This document shows positions 30,639 through 43,108 of a stretch of DNA of 64,000 nt, piece after piece. The number at the start of each line of letters is the position of its first letter. The stretch's first letter is position 1. Origin of the DNA: Hydrogenophilus thiooxidans (GTDB taxonomy: Bacteria; Pseudomonadota; Gammaproteobacteria; Burkholderiales; Rhodocyclaceae). Location of the stretch: positions 1 through 64,000 of the forward strand of contig NZ_JAHLSY010000009.1 of assembly GCF_019049855.1 (NCBI RefSeq). The letters are read 5' to 3'. A program made the translations under genes and the position numbers. The notes under the pieces are model-generated. The model ran no database searches and had not been told where the DNA came from. It saw nothing but the letters and a program-made list of their open reading frames with translations.

Positions 30639-31069
30639 CGCAGATAACCTTGGAGCCAGGAGAGGAGTCGTCCGGCGTCGATCGCGCCGCTTTGCCGCGC
30701 CACTTCCCGACCGCGGATAAAGAGGGCGATCGTGGGAATGCTCCGAATCTGATACTGCGCGGCAAGATCCGGGTTGGCCTCGGTATCGACCTTGACGAAG
30801 TGGATTTTGGGCGCCTTGTGCGCAGCTTGGGCGAAGTGAGGGGCCATCATGCGGCACGGACCACACCACGGGGCCCAGAAGTCGACCACGACAGGGATGG
30901 TTGGTTGCAGGACGTGGCGGCCAAACCACGCCGAATCGACGTTGATCGGTTCGCCGGGCAGAAGCGATTGTTTGCATTTGCCACATACCGGCCCATCGTC
31001 GAGGCGCTCGGCAGGTACGCGGTTCAGAGCGTGGCACTGCGGACAAGGGATCATCAACGGTTCAGCCAT
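30635..31069 (-). CDS. trxC: Thioredoxin 2 (zinc-containing)
   Basis: A cytoplasmic disulfide reductase of 144 residues. The TrxC-specific N-terminal zinc motif has two CxxC pairs (CPQCHALNRVP and CGKC, residues about 8-32). The thioredoxin fold follows with the active site FWAPWCGPCR and the cis-proline region IRSIPTIALF. The start at 31069 has AGGAG upstream. It is coupled to bioH downstream and lies 10 bases after the YvlD-like gene. Confidence 0.93.
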   Translation of the reverse strand: MAEPLMIPCPQCHALNRVPAERLDDGPVCGKCKQSLLPGEPINVDSAWFGRHVLQPTIPVVVDFWAPWCGPCRMMAPHFAQAAHKAPKIHFVKVDTEANPDLAAQYQIRSIPTIALFIRGREVARQSGAIDAGRLLSWLQGYLR

Positions 31070-31079
31070 CCTTTGCTCC

Positions 31080-31514
31080 TCATGACATCCAGGGATCGTC
31101 GTCTCGGTCTTGCGAGCGGCGTCGATCGACGCGCCAGCGTACCTTGATTGCATAGGTGGGGTCGGAAAGCGCGATGTCAACCACCCCCGTCAGAATGCTG
31201 TAGAGCAACGCGCCCCAAAACGCCGACCAAAAGTCGGCGACGACTACTCCGGGCACGATTCCTGTGGCTGCCCAAAAGAGGAGCGCGTTGATCACGAGGG
31301 CGAAGATGCCGAGCGTGAAAATAGTGGCTGGCAGGGTCAACACCAGCAGGAGGGGTTTGATCGACCAGTTGATGATCCCCAATACGAAGGCGGTCAAGAG
31401 TGCTGCCCCGTAGCCCGTGACGGTAATCCCAGAAACGATCTCGGCAACCGCCAGGAGCGCCACGGCATTGAGCAGCCAATGCAGCAGTAATCGGAGCCAA
31501 GGGGGGAGCCTCAT
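31080..31514 (-). CDS. YvlD / phage-holin-4-like small membrane protein
   Basis: A 144-residue protein with about four hydrophobic segments over residues 5-105 and a basic tail rich in Arg and Asp. The pattern FVLGIINWSIKPLLLVLTLPATIFTLGIFALVINALLFW is characteristic of the YvlD-like phage_holin_4 family, cellular membrane proteins of unknown role despite the name. ATGA overlap with the hemH stop at 31514. No lysis genes are nearby, so a prophage origin is unlikely. Confidence 0.82.
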   Translation of the reverse strand: MRLPPWLRLLLHWLLNAVALLAVAEIVSGITVTGYGAALLTAFVLGIINWSIKPLLLVLTLPATIFTLGIFALVINALLFWAATGIVPGVVVADFWSAFWGALLYSILTGVVDIALSDPTYAIKVRWRVDRRRSQDRDDDPWMS

Positions 31515-32584
31515 GAGGCAGGGAACTCCACGGGGGTGTGCATCGGCCAACCGGAAAGATGCGAAGTGAGGATGGTGGCGAAATCACGGATCCATTCGGG
31601 ATCTGCGTTGAGACACGGAACGTAGGTGAAGTGTTCGCCGCCTGCGGCCAAGAACGCCTCTTGGCATTCGATCGCGATCTCTTCCAATGTTTCGAGGCAG
31701 TCGGCAACGAAACCGGGACAAACCACGGCGACCCGCTTCACCCCTGAGCGCGCCAACTGCTCGAGCGTCTCTTGCGTGTAGGGTTGCAGCCATTTCGCTG
31801 GCCCGAAGCGGGATTGAAAGGTGACCTGCCAACGTTCGCGCGGCAGGCGCAGCGCTTCTGCGATCAACCGGGCACTTTTCTGACATTCGCAATGGTAGGG
31901 ATCACCGGCGTAGAGGGTTTTAAGCGGCATGCCGTGAAAGCTAAAGAGGAGCTGCTCCGGTTCCCCATTCTGCTCGAACGCTCGGCGAAGGGTTGTGGCA
32001 ACCCGTTCGACCCATACCGGGTGGTCATGCCAGTGGCGCACGAAGCGAACTTCCGGTACATCCCGCCACCGCTGAAGTGCCTGCGTGACGGCGTCAAAGA
32101 CCGAACCGGTGGTGCTCGCACAATACTGAGGGTAGAGGGGCACGACCAAAAGACGCCGCACGCCAGCTTGCCGCAGCGAAACCAATTCGTCACGCACATT
32201 CGGGTTGCCGTAGCGCATCGCACAACGAACGAGCGGCCCGGATTCTCCCCACAGGGCTTGAAGCCCTTCGGCCAGTTGCCGCGTGACAACCGTGAGGGGG
32301 GAGCCCGCTTCGGTCCAGATTTGGGCGTATTTCGCAGCGCTCGCTTTCGGGCGGCGCGGCAGAATCGCCAGTTCGAGAATGGGGCGCCACAGCCAGCGTG
32401 GCAGTTCGATCACGCGAGGGTCGGTGAGAAATTCACGCAAATAACGGCGAGTTGCAGCAGGAGTGGGGGCGTCGGGAGAGCCCAAATTGACGAGCAAAAC
32501 CGCGGTGTGGAGGGTGATTCTCTCATGAAACCGTCGACACTCGACAGGATCGGATCGTTCCGTTGGCTGCATCGTTGTACTCAT
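31511..32584 (-). CDS. hemH: Ferrochelatase
   Basis: Inserts Fe2+ into protoporphyrin IX, the last step of heme synthesis. It has 357 residues. Family signatures are AVLLVNLGSPDAPT at the N-terminus, LLFSFHGMPLKTL with the catalytic His, the FQSRFGPAKWLQPYT segment, and GFVADCLETLEEI with the conserved Glu. ATG 32584 overlaps the hrcA stop; ATG 32572 is an in-frame alternative. The hrcA-hemH-grpE linkage recurs in betaproteobacteria. Confidence 0.95.
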   Translation of the reverse strand: MSTTMQPTERSDPVECRRFHERITLHTAVLLVNLGSPDAPTPAATRRYLREFLTDPRVIELPRWLWRPILELAILPRRPKASAAKYAQIWTEAGSPLTVVTRQLAEGLQALWGESGPLVRCAMRYGNPNVRDELVSLRQAGVRRLLVVPLYPQYCASTTGSVFDAVTQALQRWRDVPEVRFVRHWHDHPVWVERVATTLRRAFEQNGEPEQLLFSFHGMPLKTLYAGDPYHCECQKSARLIAEALRLPRERWQVTFQSRFGPAKWLQPYTQETLEQLARSGVKRVAVVCPGFVADCLETLEEIAIECQEAFLAAGGEHFTYVPCLNADPEWIRDFATILTSHLSGWPMHTPVEFPAS

Positions 32585-33603
32585 CCTTGGGTATTCTCAT
32601 ATTGACTCAGCGCATGGGTGAGGAGTTTCGCGGTGATATCGACGATGGGAATCACCCGGTCGTAGGCCATGCGGGTGGGGCCGATCACCCCGATCGAGCC
32701 GACGATTTGGCCATGCACCGAGTAGTTGGCGGTAATCAGCGAACACTCTTCCAATTCCGCGACACCCGATTCGCTCCCGATGAAAATCTGCACGCCGTTT
32801 GCCTGTGTCGCCTGCTCCAAAAGACGTATCAACGCGGTGCGTTGCTCGAACAGGGAGAAGAGTTCGCGCAGCCGCTCCATGTTGCTGGCGAATTCGCCCA
32901 CTTCCAGCAACCGGTTTTCACCGGAAACGACGTAGGGATCCGCTTCGGGCAACGGCGCAGTGAGTGCGGCACGCATCAGATCCGAGATGTCTTCCCGCAT
33001 GCGGCTCAATTCTTGCGCCAACGCTTCTCGCATCTCTTCAAGCGTTTTACCCGCGAAATGGGTCGTCAAAAAGTTGCTGGCCTCGACGAGTTCGGACGGA
33101 GAGAGCGCCCGAGGCGCAGTCACCAGACGGTTGAGGACCTCGCCGCTTTGGGTCACCAAGATGAGCAACAGGCGGTTGCCCGAAAGCGGGACGAATTCGA
33201 TGTGCCGCAACCGTTCGGTATCGCGCTTGGGCGCCATGACGATGCCGGCACATTGCGTCAGTTCCGACAAAATCTGCGAGGCGCGGCGGATCAACTGCTG
33301 CGGCTGGTCGGGTTTGAGCTCTTCGCGCAAATCGGCGATCAGTCGTTGATCGAGCGGTTGGATCGAGATCAATTTGTCGAGGTAGAAGCGATAGCCTGCC
33401 GCGGTGGGGGCGCGACCTGCCGACGTGTGGGGACTCATCACCAACCCGAGCTCTTCCAGATCGCTCATGATGTTGCGCACGGTGGCCGGCGAAAGCGTCA
33501 AGCCACTTGCGCGCGACAGGGTGCGCGAGCCGACGGGTTGGCCTTCGGCAATGTACCGTTCAACCAGCGTTTTGAGCAGGATGCGGCTGCGATCGTCCAA
33601 CAT
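32581..33603 (-). CDS. hrcA: Heat-inducible transcription repressor HrcA
   Basis: Repressor of class I heat-shock genes, acting at CIRCE operators. About 340 residues. An N-terminal winged helix (LVERYIAEGQPVGSRTLSRASGLTLSPATVRNIMSDLEELG) is followed by a GAF-like domain. MLDDRSRILLK at 33603 is the family start, with GGAA 6 bases upstream; an ATG at 33633 lies inside a putative -10 box. No CIRCE inverted repeat was found at this gene or at grpE-dnaK-dnaJ. Its targets (groESL expected) are outside the window. Confidence 0.93.
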   Translation of the reverse strand: MLDDRSRILLKTLVERYIAEGQPVGSRTLSRASGLTLSPATVRNIMSDLEELGLVMSPHTSAGRAPTAAGYRFYLDKLISIQPLDQRLIADLREELKPDQPQQLIRRASQILSELTQCAGIVMAPKRDTERLRHIEFVPLSGNRLLLILVTQSGEVLNRLVTAPRALSPSELVEASNFLTTHFAGKTLEEMREALAQELSRMREDISDLMRAALTAPLPEADPYVVSGENRLLEVGEFASNMERLRELFSLFEQRTALIRLLEQATQANGVQIFIGSESGVAELEECSLITANYSVHGQIVGSIGVIGPTRMAYDRVIPIVDITAKLLTHALSQYENTQG

Positions 33604-33634
33604 GGCGTTCCAAGCAGTGTCTACCGCGCCCATA

Positions 33635-33663
33635 TTACCACTGGCCTGGCTTTTCGTTACAAT
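33635..33663 (+). promoter_or_regulatory. Promoter of nadK, predicting a leaderless transcript
   Basis: TTACCA (33635-33640), 17 bases, then TACAAT (33658-33663). Transcription would start near 33669-33671, exactly at the nadK ATG (33670). The region overlaps the divergent hrcA promoter, whose likely -10 on the minus strand is TAATAT (33637-33632). Confidence 0.55.
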
Positions 33664-33669
33664 GGGGTT

Positions 33670-34551
33670 ATGGGTGTGCCATTTCAATCCGTTGGGCTTG
33701 CCGCGAAGGTGCACTCGGAAGCGGCGCTGGAAGCGCTGCAAACGCTTGCCGAGTGGTTGACGCGGATGGGCTGCCGAGTAGTGATCGAGTCGTCGACGTT
33801 TGCGCACGACGCAGCCGAATCGTCTCCTTGGACATTCGCCCCGTTTTCCCGTCTTGGGCAGATGGTGGATCTTGCGGTGGTTTTGGGCGGCGATGGGACG
33901 ATGCTCAATGCGGCGCGGCAGCTGGTCGAGCACGACGTGCCACTTGTCGGGATCAACCTGGGCCGGGTCGGGTTCCTTACCGATATCGCCCGTTCCGAGG
34001 CGATTCCGCAACTGGAACGGATTCTCAATGGGGAATATCAAGAGGAGCGGCGGCTACTTCTTTCCGGGCGAATCGTCCGCAACGGCGTCGTGATCGCCGC
34101 AAGCCACGCACTCAACGACATCGTGATGAACAAAGGGGATCTGGGGCGGATGATCGAATTCGAATTGCACATCGACGGTCATTTCGTCTATACCCAACGC
34201 TCGGACGGGATGATCATTGCTACGCCCACCGGTTCCACCGCCTACGCGCTTTCGGCGAACGGCCCCATTCTGCATCCTCAGGTTGCGGGAATTGCGCTCG
34301 TGCCCCTTTGCCCCCACGCACTCACGGCGCGACCGATCACGATTCCCGACCGCGCAGAGATCGAGCTTGCCTTACTGCCCGGTCATGTTGCCGATGTCCA
34401 TTTCGACGGGCAAGGTCGGGTGGAGATGCTGCCTTCGGACCGCTTGCAGGTGCGGCGCGCCGGTCACCAAGCCCGTTTTCTCCATCCGATTGGCTACGAC
34501 TATTTTGCGATGTTGCGGGAAAAGCTCCATTGGAGCGCGTCGCCACGGTAA
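33670..34551 (+). CDS. nadK: NAD kinase
   Basis: Phosphorylates NAD+ to NADP+ using ATP or polyphosphate. The 293-residue protein has the GGDGT catalytic motif (VVLGGDGTMLNAARQL, near residue 76) followed by GINLGRVGFLTDI, and the second-domain ATPTGSTAYALSANGPI motif. The frame is open far upstream (antisense to hrcA), but MGVPFQSVGLAAK at 33670 starts the homologous region. It has no clear ribosome-binding site, consistent with a leaderless mRNA. recN follows after 6 bases. Confidence 0.93.
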   Translation: MGVPFQSVGLAAKVHSEAALEALQTLAEWLTRMGCRVVIESSTFAHDAAESSPWTFAPFSRLGQMVDLAVVLGGDGTMLNAARQLVEHDVPLVGINLGRVGFLTDIARSEAIPQLERILNGEYQEERRLLLSGRIVRNGVVIAASHALNDIVMNKGDLGRMIEFELHIDGHFVYTQRSDGMIIATPTGSTAYALSANGPILHPQVAGIALVPLCPHALTARPITIPDRAEIELALLPGHVADVHFDGQGRVEMLPSDRLQVRRAGHQARFLHPIGYDYFAMLREKLHWSASPR

Positions 34552-34557
34552 AGGATC

Positions 34558-36246
34558 ATGATTCGTCGTTTGGAAATTCGCGATTTCGTCCTGATCGAAC
34601 ACCTCGATCTCGCGTTCGCAGCGGGGTTCGGGGCGCTTACTGGCGAGACCGGAGCGGGGAAATCGATTCTGCTCGATGCCGTGACGTTCGTTTTGGGCGC
34701 ACGTGCCGATGCGAACTGGGTACGCAGTGGCGCGCAACGGGCCGAAGTGGTGCTCACTTGTGATTGGCCGAAACAACCTGAAGCCGCGTCGCTTCTTGCC
34801 GAATGGGAGATCGCGCCAGACGACGAGGCGATGCTGCTCATTCGGCGTACCCTCGACGCCAATGGGCGTTCGCGCGCTTGGATTCAAGGTGTCGCGGTGA
34901 CGCAAAGCCAATTGCGCGCATTGGGGGCGTGGCTTGCCGACGTACATGGGCAACATGCGCACCATGCGCTCCTGACCCCAGAGACGCAACGGCGGCTCGT
35001 CGATCGTTTCGCCGAAGCCGTTCCAGAAGCGGAAGCGGTCGCGCGTGCCTGGCAAGCGTGGCAACAAGCGAAAAATGCACTCGATGAAGCGATCGCGACG
35101 CAGGGACGGATCGCCGAGGAGCGTGAGCGCCTTACTTGGTGGTTGACGGAGTGGCAATCGATCGCTTTCACCGCAGAGGAGTGGCAAGCGTGGGAAGCGG
35201 AATACCGCCGCTTGAGCCATGCAGCCGAACTGCAGCAGCAAGTAGCGGTTGCGCTCGACCTCCTCGATCGGGACCCGGATGGCGCGCTTGTTGCTGTCAG
35301 CCGCGCGATCCGCGCGTTACGGGAAGTCGAGACGTTCCATGCTGCGATCGCGGAGCCGCTTTCGCTGTTGGCAGCCGCCGAAGCGGAGCTCGACGAAGCG
35401 GCGGCGAGCCTCAAGCGGGAGTTGGCGCGCTTCGGGGAGGATCCCGAACGGTTGGCCTTTTTGCACGAACGCATCAGCGCCGCCCATGAATTGGCGCGCA
35501 AACATCGCATCCTTCCGGAAGCGCTCCCTACGCTTGCTGCCGAATGGGAAAAACGCCTAGCTGCGCTCGATGCGGCAAGCGACCTGGAGCGGTTGCAGGC
35601 GGCAGAGCGCGCAGCGCACCAAGCGTATCGGGACGCCGCGGCGTGCCTGAGCGCAAAGCGTCTGAAGGGTGCGCGGCGGTTGCGCGACGCCGTCCGGCGT
35701 TTGTTGCCGGAACTGGCCATGCCCCATGCCCGGTTCGAAGTGGCGCTCGAACCAATCGACCCGAGTGGGCACGGCGTGGAAAGGATTGCGTTTCGTTTTG
35801 CCGCAAACCCAGGACAGATGCCAGCAGCGTTGGCCCAAGTGGCGTCGGGTGGGGAACTCTCCCGCATTGGTTTGGCGATTCAGGTGGCTTCGGTTGGTGC
35901 CGAGGCGATTCCCACTGTGATTTTCGACGAAGTGGATGTCGGAATCGGTGGCGCGGTTGCCGCAGTGGTGGGGCGGTTGATGCAGCAGCTCGGGACATGG
36001 CGACAAGTCTTAGCGGTGACCCATCAGCCACAGGTCGCGGCGTGTGCCGACTGGCATTGGCGGGTCAGTAAACGGGCCGAAGCGGGGGAGCGCGTTATGA
36101 CGGTTGTCGAACCGCTTGCTGACGAAGCACGGATCGACGAATTGGCGCGTATGGTTGGGGGCGCAGAGGTCGATGAAGCGGCGCGCGCCCACGCCCGGTC
36201 ACTCTTGGCGATGAGCCAGCGTGGGGCGCAAGAAACGAAGGACTAA
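34558..36246 (+). CDS. recN: DNA repair protein RecN
   Basis: SMC-like ATPase acting in double-strand break repair. It has 562 residues: N-terminal Walker A ([16 protein letters not shown], residues about 28-43), a long central alpha-helical coiled coil rich in Ala, Glu and Arg, and a C-terminal half with the ABC signature [19 protein letters not shown] and Walker [19 protein letters not shown] lies upstream. The nadK-recN pair is common in proteobacteria. The last four bases overlap convergent fur. No LexA box was recognised upstream. Confidence 0.95.
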   Translation: MIRRLEIRDFVLIEHLDLAFAAGFGALTGETGAGKSILLDAVTFVLGARADANWVRSGAQRAEVVLTCDWPKQPEAASLLAEWEIAPDDEAMLLIRRTLDANGRSRAWIQGVAVTQSQLRALGAWLADVHGQHAHHALLTPETQRRLVDRFAEAVPEAEAVARAWQAWQQAKNALDEAIATQGRIAEERERLTWWLTEWQSIAFTAEEWQAWEAEYRRLSHAAELQQQVAVALDLLDRDPDGALVAVSRAIRALREVETFHAAIAEPLSLLAAAEAELDEAAASLKRELARFGEDPERLAFLHERISAAHELARKHRILPEALPTLAAEWEKRLAALDAASDLERLQAAERAAHQAYRDAAACLSAKRLKGARRLRDAVRRLLPELAMPHARFEVALEPIDPSGHGVERIAFRFAANPGQMPAALAQVASGGELSRIGLAIQVASVGAEAIPTVIFDEVDVGIGGAVAAVVGRLMQQLGTWRQVLAVTHQPQVAACADWHWRVSKRAEAGERVMTVVEPLADEARIDELARMVGGAEVDEAARAHARSLLAMSQRGAQETKD

Positions 36247-36692
36247 CTTCTCGAACGCGGTTTGCGGTACGGGCAATTGGCCCCTTGCAAGCAACGGCCG
36301 TAAAGTGCAAGAGCGTGGTCCTCGAGCGAAAAACCGTACTGTTCGGCGATCGCTTTTTGCCGCGCTTCGATCGCTTCGTCGTGGAATTCGACGATCCGTC
36401 CGCAATCGACGCAAACGAGGTGGTCATGGTGGTGGGTTTCCGCCAGCTCGAAAACCGCTTTCGTGCCGTCGAAGTGGTGTTTGAGCAGCACGCCGGCCTG
36501 TTCGAACTGCGTGAGGACGCGATAGACCGTAGCGAGCCCGATTTCGACCCCCTGGTCGAGCAGTTCGCGATAGACATCGTCGGCGCTCAAATGGCGCGCG
36601 CCTTCCTGGGCGAAGAGTTCGAGGATTTTGATTCGCGGGTAGGTGGCTTTGAGCCCTTTTTCCCGGAGGTCGATGTCGGTCTTTGCGTTCAT
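36243..36692 (-). CDS. fur: Ferric uptake regulator
   Basis: Iron-responsive repressor of 149 residues. A winged-helix DNA-binding domain with [15 protein letters not shown] and [19 protein letters not shown] is followed by the metal/dimerisation domain with [19 protein letters not shown]. The CVDC motif gives the two family cysteines; a lone Cys pair is also present near the C-terminus (GRCLQGANC). The start at 36692 ([17 protein letters not shown]) is preferred over an upstream TTG. A minus-strand TATAAT lies at 36736-36731. fur and bamE are divergent, as in many proteobacteria. Confidence 0.95.
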   Translation of the reverse strand: MNAKTDIDLREKGLKATYPRIKILELFAQEGARHLSADDVYRELLDQGVEIGLATVYRVLTQFEQAGVLLKHHFDGTKAVFELAETHHHDHLVCVDCGRIVEFHDEAIEARQKAIAEQYGFSLEDHALALYGRCLQGANCPYRKPRSRS

Positions 36693-36818
36693 GGCAATCA
36701 GAGAGGATGACGACAAAAAGAATCGTTCCGATTATACGCAATCGTTGCTCTGAGTGCGAATCACGCACCGACCAGAGCATGCTATAGTTTCGCATCGTGA
36801 AGGGTTTTCGAGGGAAAC

Positions 36819-37292
36819 ATGCGTCGCGAATCGCCTTTTCGTCGCACTAAGAAACGCCTACTCACCGCGGAGCTTGCGGGGGTTGGGGTTGTCTTCGCGC
36901 TTACGGGGTGTGCGCTGGAGCAAGGAAGCGCGTTCGACCGTGTTGCCGCAATCGCTTCCCCCTATTCGGCACCGGTTCGTCAAGGCAACTGGGTGGAGCC
37001 GGAAGCGGTGCGCCAACTGCGCAAAGGGATGCCGCAGGAAACGGTCCGGTTGTTGCTTGGGTCGCCACTACTTGTCGACCCGTTCCGCAACGACCGTTGG
37101 GATTATCTCTACCGTTATGACGACAAGCGGGGGCATGTTGAGACGCGCCGCTTGATCCTCTTTTTTGAAAACGGCGTCCTGGTGCGGGTGGAGGGCGACG
37201 TCGTTCCGGCAAACGAAGCCGCGGAAGGTTCGTCACCAGAAAGCCGACCGCGTTGGCAGACGGTCGAGATTCCCGCAAAACAGAAAGAGTAG
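36819..37292 (+). CDS. bamE: Outer-membrane assembly lipoprotein BamE
   Basis: Lipoprotein component of the BAM beta-barrel assembly complex. It has 157 residues: a basic N-terminus, a hydrophobic signal ending in the lipobox LTGC (lipidated Cys near residue 31), then the SmpA/OmlA domain with VRQLRKGMPQETVRLLLGSPLLVDPF and NDRWDYLYRYD. The C-terminal tail is charged. A TATAGT box at 36783-36788 may be its -10. It lies divergent to fur and 45 bases before dapB, the common fur/bamE-dapB arrangement. Confidence 0.94.
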   Translation: MRRESPFRRTKKRLLTAELAGVGVVFALTGCALEQGSAFDRVAAIASPYSAPVRQGNWVEPEAVRQLRKGMPQETVRLLLGSPLLVDPFRNDRWDYLYRYDDKRGHVETRRLILFFENGVLVRVEGDVVPANEAAEGSSPESRPRWQTVEIPAKQKE

Positions 37293-37337
37293 TGCATTTG
37301 CATAAGCCAAGGGTGTGTAGAAAAGGAGAATGGGTCC

Positions 37338-38141
37338 ATGCGTGCGGTCAAGGTAGCGATTGCGGGCGCGGGGGGGCGGATGGGACGGATGTTGATCGAA
37401 GCGGCGCTTGCGCCCGATTCCGGAGTGGCGCTTGCAGCGGCGTTCGACCGTCCAGGGGCTCCCGTGATCGGTCAAGATGCGGGGCAACTCTTGGGCCGGA
37501 CCACCGGCGTCTCGATCAGCGACGACATCGCTGCGGCGGTCGCGGCTGCCGATTGTGTGATCGATTTCACGCGACCCGAAGGAACCTTCGCCATCCTCGA
37601 CGAAGCGGTGCGCCACAAGCGGGCGATGGTGATCGGCACCACGGGGTTCGACGAGGCAGGCCGCGCTCGGATCGTTGCCGCAGCGCGCGACATTCCCATC
37701 GTCTTTTCGCCCAATATGGCGGTCGGGGTCAACGCCGTATTCAAACTTTTGGAGGTAGCAGCAAAACTTCTGGCAGGGTATGACGTCGAGGTGATCGAAG
37801 CGCACCATCGCCACAAGGTCGATGCCCCGTCGGGTACGGCGCTCGAAATGGGGCGGATCGTTGCCCGCACGTTAGGCTGGCCGTTCGACGAAGTGGCGAT
37901 TTACGGGCGGGAAGGGCACACCGGGGAACGCCCCAAACAGCAAATTGGGTTTTCGACGATCCGGGCCGGCGAGATCATTGGCGACCATACGGTGCTCTTT
38001 GCCGCGCAAGGGGAGCGAATCGAGATCACCCACCGGTCGCAAAGTCGGATGCCGTACGCCGCTGGTGCGATCCGGGCTGCGCGGTTTCTCGCCGATAAGT
38101 CAGCGGGGCTCTACTCGATGCAGGATGTCCTGGGCATCTGA
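37338..38141 (+). CDS. dapB: 4-hydroxy-tetrahydrodipicolinate reductase
   Basis: NAD(P)H-dependent step of lysine and diaminopimelate synthesis, downstream of asd. It has 267 residues: a Rossmann fold starting [16 protein letters not shown], a [11 protein letters not shown] loop, and the catalytic segment [26 protein letters not shown] precedes the start. It ends 91 bases before carA, from which an intrinsic terminator separates it. Confidence 0.96.
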   Translation: MRAVKVAIAGAGGRMGRMLIEAALAPDSGVALAAAFDRPGAPVIGQDAGQLLGRTTGVSISDDIAAAVAAADCVIDFTRPEGTFAILDEAVRHKRAMVIGTTGFDEAGRARIVAAARDIPIVFSPNMAVGVNAVFKLLEVAAKLLAGYDVEVIEAHHRHKVDAPSGTALEMGRIVARTLGWPFDEVAIYGREGHTGERPKQQIGFSTIRAGEIIGDHTVLFAAQGERIEITHRSQSRMPYAAGAIRAARFLADKSAGLYSMQDVLGI

Positions 38142-38155
38142 GACGACGGGAATTC

Positions 38156-38164
38156 TGGTAAAAT
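38156..38164 (+). promoter_or_regulatory. Candidate extended -10 promoter for carAB
   Basis: TGGTAAAAT gives a TGN-extended -10 with no good -35 upstream. It lies just after the dapB stop and before the carA leader hairpin; transcription would start near 38171. Confidence 0.35.
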
Positions 38165-38188
38165 CCTAGCAAGGACTACCAAAAAAAC

Positions 38189-38217
38189 AACGGGATGCGG
38201 TTGCGTCCCGTTTTTTT
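38189..38217 (+). terminator. Intrinsic terminator in the carA leader
   Basis: A 10-bp stem with one wobble (AACGGGATGC, 38189-38198, with GCGTCCCGTT, 38203-38212), a GGTT loop and a run of seven Ts ending at 38217. It lies 15 bases before the carA GTG. It may end dapB transcripts and/or act as an attenuator for carAB. Confidence 0.85.
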
Positions 38218-38232
38218 ACGTGAGGAACGATC

Positions 38233-39375
38233 GTGCGCTCGAATGCAGTTTTGGCTCTGGCCGACGGAACGGTTTTCCACGGGGTGGGGATCGGAGCGGT
38301 TGGTTTGACCGTTGGTGAGGTGGTGTTCAACACCTCGTTCACAGGGTATCAGGAGATCCTCACCGACCCCAGCTACCGTCGCCAAATCGTGACGCTCACC
38401 TACCCCCATATCGGGAACGTGGGGACGAACCCAGAAGACGAAGAGAGCGACGCGGTGCACGCGGCAGGGTTGGTGATTCGCGATCTCTCTCGCGTCGTGA
38501 GTAATTTTCGTGCCACCGAATCGCTTCCTGACTACCTCAAGCGCCACAATGTGGTGGCAATCGCGGAAATCGATACCCGCGAACTCACGCGTCGCTTACG
38601 CGACCAGGGGGCGCAAAGTGGCGCGATTCTCACCGCTCCGCCTGGTACCACGCCGAACGTTGCCGAAGCGCTTGCTGCGGCCCGGGCATTTCCTGGGTTG
38701 GCGGGGATGGATCTTGCGCAAGAGGTGACGCGCCGTACCGTGAGCGAATGGCGTGAGGGCGCGTGGCAACTCGGTCTCGGTTACCCGACGGTGACGGAAA
38801 CGACCCGACACGTCGTCGTCTATGATTTTGGGGTGAAACGCAACATTTTGCGCCTTTTGGCGTCACGCGGTTGCCGGGTGACGGTGGTGCCGGCGCAGAC
38901 CCCTTACGCCGAAGTGAAAGCGCTCGATCCCGATGGCATCATGCTCTCGAATGGCCCAGGGGATCCGGAGCCGTGCCACTATGCCATCGCAGCCGCGCGT
39001 GCGGCGATGGACGAGGGGGTTCCCCTATTTGGAATCTGTTTGGGGCATCAGATCCTGGGTTTGGCCTCTGGCGCGCGCACCGTCAAGATGAAATTCGGTC
39101 ACCACGGCGCGAACCATCCGGTCAAGGATCTCACCAACGGCCGTGTCTATATCACCAGCCAGAACCACGGTTTTGCGGTGGACGCCGCTTCGCTGCCCCC
39201 CCATTGCCGCGTTACCCATGTTTCCCTCTTCGACGGCAGCGTTCAAGGGATCGAGCGCACCGACGTGCCGGCGTTCGGTTTTCAAGGCCACCCCGAAGCG
39301 AGTCCCGGGCCGCACGATATTGCCGATCTCTTCGACCGCTTCGTAGCAATGATCGACGCGCGGCGTCAGGCATAA
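38233..39375 (+). CDS. carA: Carbamoyl-phosphate synthase, small (glutaminase) subunit
   Basis: Hydrolyses glutamine and passes ammonia to CarB to make carbamoyl phosphate for pyrimidines and arginine. It has 380 residues: the N-terminal CarA-specific domain ([37 protein letters not shown]) and a C-terminal class I glutamine amidotransferase domain with the nucleophile in [12 protein letters not shown] and a late His/Glu pair ([11 protein letters not shown]). GTG start with GAGGAA upstream. carB follows after 23 bases. Confidence 0.96.
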   Translation: MRSNAVLALADGTVFHGVGIGAVGLTVGEVVFNTSFTGYQEILTDPSYRRQIVTLTYPHIGNVGTNPEDEESDAVHAAGLVIRDLSRVVSNFRATESLPDYLKRHNVVAIAEIDTRELTRRLRDQGAQSGAILTAPPGTTPNVAEALAAARAFPGLAGMDLAQEVTRRTVSEWREGAWQLGLGYPTVTETTRHVVVYDFGVKRNILRLLASRGCRVTVVPAQTPYAEVKALDPDGIMLSNGPGDPEPCHYAIAAARAAMDEGVPLFGICLGHQILGLASGARTVKMKFGHHGANHPVKDLTNGRVYITSQNHGFAVDAASLPPHCRVTHVSLFDGSVQGIERTDVPAFGFQGHPEASPGPHDIADLFDRFVAMIDARRQA

Positions 39376-39398
39376 CCCCAAGATTGCAAGGAAAAATC

Positions 39399-42634
<3,236 letters not shown>

Positions 42635-42635
<1 letters not shown>

Positions 42636-43108
42636 TGAAATATCCCATGACCGTGTACGGCGCACAAAAGCTCAAAGCGGAGCTCCATCGCCTGAAAACG
42701 GTGGAGCGCCCAGCAGTGATCGCGGCAATTGCCGAGGCGCGTAGCCATGGAGACCTTTCGGAGAATGCCGAATACGACGCGGCGCGCGAACGGCAGGCGT
42801 TCATCGAAGGGCGGATCTTGGAGCTTGAGGGGAAATTGGCGAACGCCCAGATCATCGACCCGAAAACCCTCGACGCCGACGGGCGGGTGGTGTTTGGCGC
42901 CACTGTCGATTTGGAGGCCACGGATTCGGGCGAGCAGGTCACCTATCAGATCGTTGGTGAAGACGAAGCCGACGTGCGTGAAGGAAAAATTTCGGTCACC
43001 TCGCCGATTGCACGTGCTCTGATTGGCAAATATGCCGGAGATGTCGTGGTCGTGCAGGCGCCTGGAGGCGCCCGCGAATACGAGATTCTCGACGTGCGTT
43101 ACGAGTGA
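42635..43108 (+). CDS. greA: Transcript cleavage factor GreA
   Basis: Rescues backtracked RNA polymerase by stimulating transcript cleavage. It has 157 residues. The N-terminal coiled coil includes [30 protein letters not shown] with the acidic tip (DLSENAEYD), and the C-terminal FKBP-like domain ends in [19 protein letters not shown] 42635 shares one base with the carB stop and has GGAGGA 7 bases upstream. Its 3' end overlaps the convergent CRM-domain gene by 10 bases. Confidence 0.96.

Noticed and set aside
31080-31514. Prophage remnant, suggested by the holin-like family name
   Set aside because: The YvlD/phage_holin_4 family is mostly cellular, and no lysis, capsid or integrase gene is nearby; it is coupled to hemH.
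32563-33669. N-terminal extension of nadK over hrcA
   Set aside because: The open frame upstream is antisense to hrcA; NAD kinase homology begins near 33670.
38871-39398. N-terminal extension of carB into carA
   Set aside because: The frame happens to be open, but homology begins at MPKRTDIES (39399), which has its own ribosome-binding site.
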